NCBI GenBank assembly: GCA_021160245.1
Contig: JAGHCW010000052.1
Coordinates: 1 to 11,224 of the forward strand
Direction of reading: 5' to 3'
Source: a bacterium
GTDB taxonomy: Bacteria; B130-G9
Length of the DNA stretch: 11,224 nucleotides
The position numbers and the translations under genes were made by a program. The notes under the pieces are model-generated. The model saw only the letters and a program-made list of their open reading frames with translations. It was not told where the DNA came from and did not search any database. Position 1 is the stretch's first letter, and every line of letters starts with the position of its first letter. Below are positions 1-6,357 of this stretch, piece by piece.

Positions 1-776
1 ATCGGCTTGCCGCGAAGCGCGCGAATGAGCTCCAGCTTCAATGCAACGTCGGCCCCCGGGCTGGACAGAGCGGCTATTCGCTCGCTGATTAGCTGTGCTT
101 CTCGTTTGGCCCTGGCCCTCACAGCATCCGCCTCGCGGCCCTTCTGCTTAATGTGCGACTCGGCGTCAATTCTGGCCCTTTCAAGCGCTGACCTGGCGTT
201 TGCGAGGCTGGTCTTGCCTAGGGCGGTTGCGCGCTGGAGTTCACCGTTCAGCCGTTCCTTCTCCGCATCCTGCTGCTGGCCGACAGACGCGATGCGATGC
301 TCAAGAACCTTCTGGCTCTCAAGATGCGTTCGGAATGCCTCATCAAACGCAAAATCATCGAGCGTGAAACTCTCTATCGTCACGCCGACCTTTCCGAGCA
401 ATTCGCTCAACGCTGCGCGGCATGCAAGCGACTTTGACCGCCGCTCATCAGCATTGAAAAAGGACGCGCTGTCGAGTTGACCGAAGATCGAGCGGATTGT
501 GCTCCTTGCAGCGGGAACCAGAAAGAGACTCTCAAGCTCATCCTGGCCCGCCTCTATCATTCTCAAGAACTGCGCCGCGCTCTGCTCGCCCATGAGGACA
601 GCCACGCAGCCCTTTGGGACGCGAAATGTGCAGCGACATCCCGCAACGACACAGGCCCCGATAGACACTATGATGATGACCGCCGAAAAAAAGCCGCCCC
701 TCGCGGTTCTCTTGCCTTTCTTATCGCTCATCTTGTCTTCGCCCGGGTTATTCGCTCCTGAGGCGGCATTTATCAT
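1..776 (-). CDS. SPFH/stomatin-like membrane protein lacking the beta core (second of a tandem pair), C-terminus beyond the window
   Basis: Reading the minus strand from ATG at 776 gives 258 codons with no stop before the window edge, so the C-terminus is missing. Residues 1-28 are polar and basic and about 29-46 are hydrophobic (a single membrane anchor), ending in V-A-G-C at 44-47, which also fits a lipobox. A short VPKGCVAV stretch at 53-60 matches VPCGCVGV of the upstream neighbour. The region around DDFAFDEAF (140-148) matches its RDFAFTSSF, and about 150-235 is a charged helical, probably coiled-coil, stretch. The roughly 60-residue beta-rich SPFH core of the neighbour is absent. The start overlaps the neighbour's stop as ATGA, implying translational coupling. 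An in-frame ATG at 731 is an alternative start. I see homology to the neighbour. That it is a scaffold partner of it is inference. Confidence 0.8.
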   Translation of the reverse strand, partial: MINAASGANNPGEDKMSDKKGKRTARGGFFSAVIIIVSIGACVVAGCRCTFRVPKGCVAVLMGEQSAAQFLRMIEAGQDELESLFLVPAARSTIRSIFGQLDSASFFNADERRSKSLACRAALSELLGKVGVTIESFTLDDFAFDEAFRTHLESQKVLEHRIASVGQQQDAEKERLNGELQRATALGKTSLANARSALERARIDAESHIKQKGREADAVRARAKREAQLISERIAALSSPGADVALKLELIRALRGKP

Positions 777-1735
777 TTCCGCGACCTCAAGGGGTCTTCG
801 CTCAGAGTGTCGAAGACTCTCAGCATGGATGATTTCGGGACAATGAATCGAGGGCCCGGTTGAATAGCGGTGACAAGTTCGGACCTAAGTAAGGCATTCG
901 CCTTAGCGGAGCCGAGCGCCTCGTTCACTAGCTTCTGACGGTCAATCCCCGCTCGCTCGATAAGAAATTCGCCCTTATTCCGCGCCTCATCCGCAATAAG
1001 GCTCGCCTCCTGGTTCAATGCCCTAACTTGACGTTCAGCCTCTTCACCTGCGCCATCGATTTGGGATTTGAGCGCCTGGATGTCTGCACTGCTCTCGGCC
1101 TCAAGCGCGGAGACGCGAGTCTCAAGAGCTCGCCTGCGAGTATGCTGACGGGCAAGTCGCTGCTGCTTCAGCTCGCGCTCGAATGACGATGTGAATGCAA
1201 AGTCACGCAGGAAAAAATGCAGGAGCGTGATTCCCTGCGCAGAGAGCGATTTCAGGAGCTTCGCCTCAACCGCCTTCGTCTGCGCATCTCTCCACGAGGC
1301 GCTTAGGAATTCGCCCGCGTCGGCTTTCTGAAACTCATCGCGAACGACACCTTTTAGGTCATTCACCATCGCGCGCCGGACATATTGCTCACCATCGCCG
1401 TTTGCGAATTGCAGCGCGGATTTTGACGGCTCAACACGAAAGCTAACCGTGGCATCGACGTAAGCGCTAATGTTGTCTCTAAGCGATATTTGCACGTGTT
1501 CAATGTCCAGTTTCTTAGCCCTTGTGCTGAAGATATCAATACGATGAAGAATGGGCAAGTTAAGATGAAGTCCCGGCATCAAGAGCTTCACCTCCGAGCC
1601 GCCTTCACCCGAGCCGCCGAACTGCGACCATCGAACGCCCACACAGCCGCAGGGGACTTTCGTGAGCGCAACAGCGCGGAATAGCCCAAGCAGGACGAGT
1701 ATCAGAATACCGACCAGAAAGACTTTGTGTTTCAT
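773..1735 (-). CDS. SPFH/prohibitin/stomatin-family membrane-anchored protein
   Basis: This 320-residue protein has one N-terminal membrane helix (about 4-24), then a beta-rich SPFH-like domain (about 26-190) containing KLLMPGLHLNLPIL (50-63) and a stretch with alternating hydrophobic residues (70-101). A long charged alpha-helical or coiled-coil segment follows (about 183-280). SPFH proteins of the stomatin/prohibitin/HflK-C type assemble into membrane-bound rings or microdomains and often modulate proteases or transporters. No catalytic residues are expected. ATG at 1735 follows GGGAAGACAGG, a usable ribosome binding site. The stop overlaps the next gene's ATG (ATGA). The gene lies 68 bases after the symporter. 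Family assignment comes from domain order and the MPGLHL-type motif. It is not close enough to HflK, HflC or YbbK for a symbol. Prohibitin-like is the main alternative. Confidence 0.82.
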   Translation of the reverse strand: MKHKVFLVGILILVLLGLFRAVALTKVPCGCVGVRWSQFGGSGEGGSEVKLLMPGLHLNLPILHRIDIFSTRAKKLDIEHVQISLRDNISAYVDATVSFRVEPSKSALQFANGDGEQYVRRAMVNDLKGVVRDEFQKADAGEFLSASWRDAQTKAVEAKLLKSLSAQGITLLHFFLRDFAFTSSFERELKQQRLARQHTRRRALETRVSALEAESSADIQALKSQIDGAGEEAERQVRALNQEASLIADEARNKGEFLIERAGIDRQKLVNEALGSAKANALLRSELVTAIQPGPRFIVPKSSMLRVFDTLSEDPLRSRK

Positions 1736-1803
1736 CCTGTCTTCCCATTGTTGCCCCGTAATTAAGGCGGACGCCTAATCCCACGAGGGACGGCGATAGA
1801 ATC

Positions 1804-3321
1804 TTATTCGGCATCCAAACGCCCCTCAAGACGCTCAACAACTGCCGCCCCAACCATATCGCCCCAGACGTTCACCGTGGTCCGGCAGCGGTCGAGGAAC
1901 CAGTCGATGACCAGTATGAGTGAAATGCCCTCGATGGGTAAATCAACGGCTCGAAGCACAATGACCATAGTAACAAGTCCGGCCTGGGGAATTGCGGCGG
2001 CTCCAACGGCGGCAAGTGTTGCGGTCAAGAATATAACCACAAGCTGCACGATGCCGAGCTGTATCCCATATATCTGCGCGATGAATATGACGGCGACCGC
2101 CTCGTAAAGGGCAGTGCCATCCATGTTGACCGTCGCGCCGAGCGGCAGCACGAAATTCGCAATGTGCGCCGGTACGCCATTGCGACTCCTGGTGCACTCA
2201 ATCGTCAGCGGCAACGTCGCTGCACTTGAGCCTGTGGAGAAGGCGGTCGTGAGCGCTGGGGCACAGTTTTTTACATATCCGATGACCGGTCTTTTCGCGA
2301 TGAAATAGAGGATGAAAGGCAGCGCAATCAGCCCGTGAATCAGAAGGCCAGAGACAACGGTCGCAAAATACTTCCCAAGCCTCAATAGGTCCGGACCGAA
2401 GCCCGCAAAGCCACCAGCATGGGCAAGTCGCCCGGCAATGAGCGCGCCAACACCGACGGGGGATGCGAGCATAAGAAGACCGATCATCTTCATTATCGCG
2501 TCATTAAGGCCGTCGAAGAGGGCGATGATCGGCTTCCCCTTCTCACCGAGAGTCATAAGGACGCCACCAAAGATAAGCGAGAAGATGATCAACGGGAGGA
2601 CGTCGTTATTCGCCATTGCTTTGAAGAGGTTACGAGGCACGAGGCTCGTTACGACATCGCGCAGCACTTCGCCGACAGATGATTTCTTCTCCTTGACACG
2701 TTCGACCACGGCTAGGTCGATTCGGACGCCCGCGCCGCGAATCTTAGGCCGCACAGGAGCATCCTTGGCATCCGTCCAGCCATTTACGATGAAGCTTGAT
2801 TTGCCCTGTCCCTGGGAGCCTGAAATGATGCCTCGCACATCTCCCTGATCAAGCAGCATGACCATGTAGCGATCGTCATAGGAGCGGCGACTTGGAGCGT
2901 CCGCAAGAGTTATGCTCGTTCCGGAGATTGTATATTTCGTCTTATCGAGAATCTCCCCTCCACGAAGGGCGATTCGCTCTGTCTCCGTCTCAGCCCCGCC
3001 CGGATTTACTAAAAGCACTAGGACGATACCGATGAAAACCGAGAGTGCCGTTGTCAGCATGTAGTAGGCTAGAGTGCGGCCGCCAATACCGGAGAGCCGG
3101 CGGAGGTCGCCTATGCGCGATATGCCAACAACCATCGACACAACAACCAGCGGAACGACCAGCATCAAGAGCGCTTTGATGAAGAGATCGCCCAAGAAAG
3201 CAATTGCAAGCGCTGTTGACGGAGAGAAACCACCCAAAAGGGTCCCGGCCGCGATGCCCAGCAACATCAGGATCAGGAGTCGATTTGATGCTCTAGTTTT
3301 CGTCATTTCATCCAACTTCAT
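1804..3321 (-). CDS. Dicarboxylate/amino acid:cation symporter (EAAT/GltP/DctA family), predicted glutamate/aspartate transporter with a large loop insertion
   Basis: A 505-residue inner-membrane elevator-type secondary transporter that couples acidic amino acid uptake to Na+ or H+. Family landmarks are all present: a serine-containing HP1 tip TGSSAATLP (363-371), NMDGT in TM7 (399-403), the HP2 tip IPQAGLVTM (444-452), and TM8 with D477, R478, R480, T481, N484 and D488. These correspond to GltPh D394, M395, R397, T398, N401 and D405, so side-chain carboxylate binding (R480), amino-group binding (D477) and sodium ligands (N399, D401, N484, D488) look intact. That points to glutamate or aspartate rather than neutral substrates. 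About 100 residues (108-215) between the predicted TM3 and TM4 are hydrophilic and exceed the usual loop. ATG at 3321 and ATG at 3306 are both possible starts, neither with a strong ribosome site. It lies 112 bases after pilM and 68 before the SPFH gene. Confidence 0.93.
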   Translation of the reverse strand: MKLDEMTKTRASNRLLILMLLGIAAGTLLGGFSPSTALAIAFLGDLFIKALLMLVVPLVVVSMVVGISRIGDLRRLSGIGGRTLAYYMLTTALSVFIGIVLVLLVNPGGAETETERIALRGGEILDKTKYTISGTSITLADAPSRRSYDDRYMVMLLDQGDVRGIISGSQGQGKSSFIVNGWTDAKDAPVRPKIRGAGVRIDLAVVERVKEKKSSVGEVLRDVVTSLVPRNLFKAMANNDVLPLIIFSLIFGGVLMTLGEKGKPIIALFDGLNDAIMKMIGLLMLASPVGVGALIAGRLAHAGGFAGFGPDLLRLGKYFATVVSGLLIHGLIALPFILYFIAKRPVIGYVKNCAPALTTAFSTGSSAATLPLTIECTRSRNGVPAHIANFVLPLGATVNMDGTALYEAVAVIFIAQIYGIQLGIVQLVVIFLTATLAAVGAAAIPQAGLVTMVIVLRAVDLPIEGISLILVIDWFLDRCRTTVNVWGDMVGAAVVERLEGRLDAE

Positions 3322-3377
3322 TTACTCGAACATTGCGAACGATTGAATAAGAAACGTCTATTCGGAGAATTAGGATA

Positions 3378-3396
3378 TATCAACATATCTTTGATA
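3378..3396. promoter_or_regulatory. Operator-like dyad between pilM and the symporter gene
   Basis: TATCAA, seven bases, then TTGATA forms a perfect 6-base-arm inverted repeat 57 bases upstream of the symporter ATG (3321). On the minus strand the proximal TTGATA also resembles a -35 box, followed 17 bases later by a weak TAGACG. This would be a place for regulated, separate transcription of the symporter. Short dyads also arise by chance. Confidence 0.25.
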
Positions 3397-3433
3397 GTCA
3401 TGCCATGCAAGGAATTGTCTGAGCTCTGCGGCT

Positions 3434-4531
3434 TTAATGGCCAAGCAGGCGTTTATGGCCGGGAAGGACGACGGAAGCCTCCTTCTTCTGGGCCTTCGTA
3501 TATCTCGAACGGAGGGCAAGCCCTAGGGCGACAGCGAACATCTCCGGCGTCGGGACAGCGGGCGCCTTCGGCAATTCCTTCAGCGTGTATATGAGTCCGG
3601 GGAACGGGTCCAAGGTGGCAATGCCATATCTAAAAAGTGGCGAAAGAGCTGCTCTTATTGGCGGAATGGACGCGCCTCCTCCGCAGACGAGTGACCTGTC
3701 GAACATGAGGGTTCTGCCAGCTCGTCTGGCGCGCCACAGCATATCCCTAACGCGTTCGGTGAAGACTTCAAGCTCCTCCAACACGTGCTGAGCGGCGTAC
3801 TCCGGCTCCAGACCGACGGCTTTCTTTCCAGAAAGAAGCGCCACGGCCGGCCACAAGGCCACACCTAGCTTGCTCTGAAGCGCAGATACAATGGGACGAC
3901 AACCCGCCTCGGTCTCATCGCTAAAGAAGAAACCACCGTTCTTTAATAGAACGAGCTTCGTCGAGAACTCGCCCAAGTCAAGAAGGACAACATACGTGTC
4001 CTCAGAGCGCATAGAAGCCCTCTGGTACGTTGCCGCCAAGGCGAGTCCCGCTGCGTCAAAGGCGACCGGGTTTCTGTGAGATGACATCAACACCTCGTCA
4101 TAAAACTCGCACATAGACCGCCTCAGCCCCACGAATACAACCTCGCCTCCCTCGCCTGTGGGATCTCGGACGGGATTGATTGTAGAGAAACCCTTGAGGA
4201 AGTCGTTTCCAGATTGAGGCAAGTACTGTGCCGCCTCAGCAAAAGCTGCGGATTCCCAATCGCTTTCACCCATGCCGGTTAGGTCAATCCGTTTCAGAAC
4301 GACATTGGTTTCGCCATAGATGCCGATGGCGGCATCGGCTTTGCGCTTGAGCCTTCTGGGGAAGATGCCTTTCAGCGTTCTTATCAGAACCGTAGCGCCG
4401 CTGACCTTATCGCGGGGTATCTCGCCGAACGAGGCGATGGCCACAGTTCGACTCCTGTGGGGATCATAGCGAAGCTCGACTAGCTTCACCAGATGATGAC
4501 CGATGTCTATTCCGAATGTGCTCTTAAGCAT
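3434..4531 (-). CDS. pilM: PilM-like actin-fold ATPase (type IV pilus assembly / secretion platform protein), orphan
   Basis: A 365-residue cytoplasmic protein of the actin/FtsA-like ATPase fold. The N-terminal FGIDIGHHLVKLVEL (6-20) is the phosphate-1 strand-turn-strand typical of PilM. VVLLDLGEFSTKLVLL (181-196) is phosphate-2, and LVCGGGASIPPI (281-292) is the adenosine motif. FAVALGLALR (332-341) matches the usual C-terminal end. PilM normally binds ATP and the cytoplasmic tail of PilN to link pilus motor and alignment complexes. The turn in phosphate-1 carries two histidines where small residues are commoner. I chose ATG at 4531 because FGIDIG should lie a few residues from the start, and because it overlaps the preceding small ORF's stop (TGATG). 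A TTG at 4561 would add ten unsupported residues. No pilN, pilO, pilP or pilQ follows. The next gene is a symporter. Family is confident, role in a pilus is not. Confidence 0.85.
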   Translation of the reverse strand: MLKSTFGIDIGHHLVKLVELRYDPHRSRTVAIASFGEIPRDKVSGATVLIRTLKGIFPRRLKRKADAAIGIYGETNVVLKRIDLTGMGESDWESAAFAEAAQYLPQSGNDFLKGFSTINPVRDPTGEGGEVVFVGLRRSMCEFYDEVLMSSHRNPVAFDAAGLALAATYQRASMRSEDTYVVLLDLGEFSTKLVLLKNGGFFFSDETEAGCRPIVSALQSKLGVALWPAVALLSGKKAVGLEPEYAAQHVLEELEVFTERVRDMLWRARRAGRTLMFDRSLVCGGGASIPPIRAALSPLFRYGIATLDPFPGLIYTLKELPKAPAVPTPEMFAVALGLALRSRYTKAQKKEASVVLPGHKRLLGH

Positions 4532-4710
4532 CACGCAATAACATAACAATTTTCCGGACAAAAGGAGAGTATATTATACATCGCCGATCTGTCGTTCCAA
4601 GTAAAGAAGAAATCTCTGCCGTAACCTTCCGTGCGCTTTATGGTGCATTTTGTGCCGTTTGCATCCTGCAAGTCCAGCCCATTATCATACTCAAGTTCCG
4701 GTAGATTCAT
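4531..4710 (-). CDS. Small ORF of unknown function coupling the ABC permease gene to pilM
   Basis: ATG at 4710 begins 20 bases before the end of the upstream permease gene in a different frame and encodes 59 residues ending TGA at 4533-4531. That stop overlaps the pilM start as TGATG. The protein is mixed and soluble-looking, with an acidic N-terminus (MNLPELEYDNGLDLQD), a central basic/aromatic part (KRTEGYGRDFFFTW, 26-39) and two late cysteines (CPENCYV). There is no signal peptide, membrane segment or recognised domain, and no clear Shine-Dalgarno sequence, so it would rely on coupling to the permease. The evidence for it being real is the precise filling of the gap and the stop/start overlaps at both ends. 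It may instead be a chance reading frame spanning the pilM leader. Confidence 0.5.
   Translation of the reverse strand: MNLPELEYDNGLDLQDANGTKCTIKRTEGYGRDFFFTWNDRSAMYNILSFCPENCYVIA
4573..4600 (-). promoter_or_regulatory. Candidate sigma70-type internal promoter upstream of pilM
   Basis: On the minus strand a perfect TATAAT (4578-4573) is preceded after 16 bases by TTGGAA (4600-4595), matching four of six -35 positions. Transcription would start near 4566, giving a leader of about 35 bases before the pilM ATG. The hexamer lies inside the small ORF, where it encodes part of Met-Tyr-Asn-Ile, so it could be coincidence. If real, pilM and downstream genes would have a promoter separate from the ABC transporter. 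Confidence 0.4.
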
Positions 4711-5518
4711 ATCGCATAAGGCCGCGCCTCCATATACGCGAGGCGATGTAGATGAAGACTGCCGCGATAATTGGCCCGATGGCTGCCATCTTGAAGAACT
4801 CGGTTCGCCCCAGAAGGACTGTTGCTGGATAGAACGCGACAAACGCGAAGGGGATTACCCACGTGAGGAAGAGGCGAATGCCCAGAGGATAGATAGTAAC
4901 CGGGAATCTTGAGAACTCACTGATGGGATATAAAAAGGCGAAAAAGCCGGTCCGATCGAGCGTCCAGAAGGACAGTGACGCGAAGATTGTGAATACTGAG
5001 GCGTAAATCGCTGCGGCGGCCGGAATGAGGACCGTAACGGCTGCCATCTGGCTAAGGCTCACGGTCATATCCAGTTTCCAAAGGGCGTAGGTCGAGACGG
5101 CGACGCCCTTGGCCAAGATCACCACGTCGTTGGGATTGAATCCCTCGCCCATCAGCTGAAGATAGACCGGAGCCGGCCGCAATAGCCGCTGGTCGAGCTT
5201 CCCCTCAACGATGTACTTGCCGGGCAAGCTTGTCAAAAAGAAGAAAAAGATCGAAAACAATCCGAACGTGAACTCGCCAATGCCGAACATGAGCAGCAGG
5301 TGGTGGAAGTCCCAACCCTCGAGCCTCGGTATTCTGGAGAATATCGCGCAAAGCAGGGCGATGCTCATGAAGCCGAACGCAAGCGTTGCGAAGGAATCTA
5401 TCATGAAATCGGACCGATAGGCCATTCTGGATTTGAGAGTCTGCCCGAAGAAGGAGAAGAGAAGATCAAGCAGACGCAAACGACTGCGGAGCCAATTCTT
5501 CATGGATTTCCGATTCAC
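4691..5518 (-). CDS. ABC-2 type permease subunit B (ABC2_membrane_6/DUF990-like)
   Basis: This is an inner-membrane permease of an exporter-type ABC transporter, 275 residues from GTG at 5518. I preferred that start because AGGAG (5528-5524) sits five bases upstream and the upstream gene ends at 5527, eight bases away. The longer open frame from 5605 lies inside the previous gene. The protein has a basic amphipathic start, then about six hydrophobic segments, including a phenylalanine-rich stretch (GLFSIFFFFL). The cytoplasmic motif VEGKLDQRLLRPAP is typical of this family and has a counterpart in the partner permease. With that permease and the ATPase it should form a heterodimeric exporter. 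The substrate cannot be read from sequence. The 3' end overlaps the small ORF by 20 bases. Confidence 0.88.
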   Translation of the reverse strand: MNRKSMKNWLRSRLRLLDLLFSFFGQTLKSRMAYRSDFMIDSFATLAFGFMSIALLCAIFSRIPRLEGWDFHHLLLMFGIGEFTFGLFSIFFFFLTSLPGKYIVEGKLDQRLLRPAPVYLQLMGEGFNPNDVVILAKGVAVSTYALWKLDMTVSLSQMAAVTVLIPAAAAIYASVFTIFASLSFWTLDRTGFFAFLYPISEFSRFPVTIYPLGIRLFLTWVIPFAFVAFYPATVLLGRTEFFKMAAIGPIIAAVFIYIASRIWRRGLMRYESTGT

Positions 5519-5523
5519 GTGAT

Positions 5524-5528
5524 CTCCT
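5524..5528 (-). promoter_or_regulatory. Ribosome binding site fixing a GTG start
   Basis: AGGAG on the minus strand lies five bases before GTG at 5518 and overlaps the stop codon (TAG) of the preceding permease gene. This decides the start of the second permease and suggests ribosomes pass directly from one permease to the other. Confidence 0.7.
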
Positions 5529-6357
5529 AGCCTCCTTGAATCCCGAGGCGCCGAACACCTGTTGCGTATGTGATGTGGGTGATAAGGAACATCGCCGCGA
5601 CCCACGTTAGGCCGACGCCAAACGTTGAGGCCATTTGGCTGATAGGGATACGTCCGAGATATATCTGTATTGGGACGAAGTAAATGTACCTGAAGGGCAT
5701 GAACATGAGGACCGTCGCAAAGCCTTTGGGGAAGAAATCGAGCGGAATCAAAAGCCCAGCCAAGAGCCGCACGGTCATGTCAACCGTCCATGAAAGCCCC
5801 AGGTTGTACTCAATGAAAAAGCTGAAGATTCCTACGAGTAGGTTTATGCAGAAGGCCATCATGTATCCGATCGTAAGTGCCATCGCGAAAAAGAGCCAAT
5901 CCTGCAGACCATTTGGCCGTGTGAGAGGCAGTACAAGAACGCCGAACACGATTAAGGGAGCCGCGACAAAAACGCCTCGTCCGATCGTCCTGCCCAGGCC
6001 CTGCCAAAAGACCAGAGAGGGATAGTAGACCGGCCTGATGAGGTCAAGGGCGATGTCCCCGCTGCGCACTCTGTAGCCGATAAGTCGGTCGATATCCGTC
6101 TTCAGCAGGGCCCGAAGGAACCAGGCGACGCTCATGTAAGTTACCGCCTCGTTCACACTGTAGCCGGCTATCTCTGGACTGCTCTTAAAGATGGCCGAGA
6201 AGATGAAATAATTGGCGAGAAGAATGACCGGATAGCCCGAGAGCGTCATAATCGGCTTCAGCCGATATGCCACCATCTCCATGAGGCCGATCCTCATCAG
6301 AGAGCTTGCCGGGCTACTCACCGGCCTTATCCCGGCTCGCAATTGCAGTCTCGCCAT
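5527..6357 (-). CDS. ABC-2 type permease subunit A (ABC2_membrane_6-like)
   Basis: A 276-residue inner-membrane permease, the first of the two in this exporter. After a polar N-terminus it has about six hydrophobic segments (first about 40-58). It carries RSGDIALDLIRPV, the family's Gly-x-[IL]-Asp-x-x-[LI]-x-x-x-Arg-Pro-like loop, shared with the partner permease. Both permeases have clearly different sequences, so the pore is probably a heterodimer. ATG at 6357 is preceded by GGAAG seven bases upstream but overlaps the ATPase gene by 44 bases. GTG at 6321 and ATG at 6297 are alternatives, and the last gives the N-terminus most like other family members. The gene belongs with the ATPase and second permease. 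The substrate is unknown, since related trios are annotated variously as antibiotic, lipid or polysaccharide exporters. Confidence 0.87.
   Translation of the reverse strand: MARLQLRAGIRPVSSPASSLMRIGLMEMVAYRLKPIMTLSGYPVILLANYFIFSAIFKSSPEIAGYSVNEAVTYMSVAWFLRALLKTDIDRLIGYRVRSGDIALDLIRPVYYPSLVFWQGLGRTIGRGVFVAAPLIVFGVLVLPLTRPNGLQDWLFFAMALTIGYMMAFCINLLVGIFSFFIEYNLGLSWTVDMTVRLLAGLLIPLDFFPKGFATVLMFMPFRYIYFVPIQIYLGRIPISQMASTFGVGLTWVAAMFLITHITYATGVRRLGIQGG

Noticed and set aside
7-480. 157-codon plus-strand frame at the left edge
   Set aside because: It is antisense to the SPFH-like gene, whose minus frame stays open to the edge and aligns with its neighbour. The composition is Ser/Arg-rich.
1762-1779. 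Hairpin between the symporter and SPFH genes (AGGC-N4-GCCT with AT-rich flanks)
   Set aside because: The stem is four to five pairs with a very tight loop and no U-tract, so it is too weak to call a terminator.
2795-2830. Walker A-like GSQGQGKSS in the symporter (residues 168-176)
   Set aside because: It fits G-x4-G-K-S but lies in the hydrophilic insertion, with no Walker B or nucleotide-binding fold around it, so it is probably coincidence.
5518-5605. Longer N-terminus of the second permease starting at 5605
   Set aside because: The extra residues lie inside the first permease gene and are not hydrophobic. GTG 5518 has AGGAG at ideal spacing.
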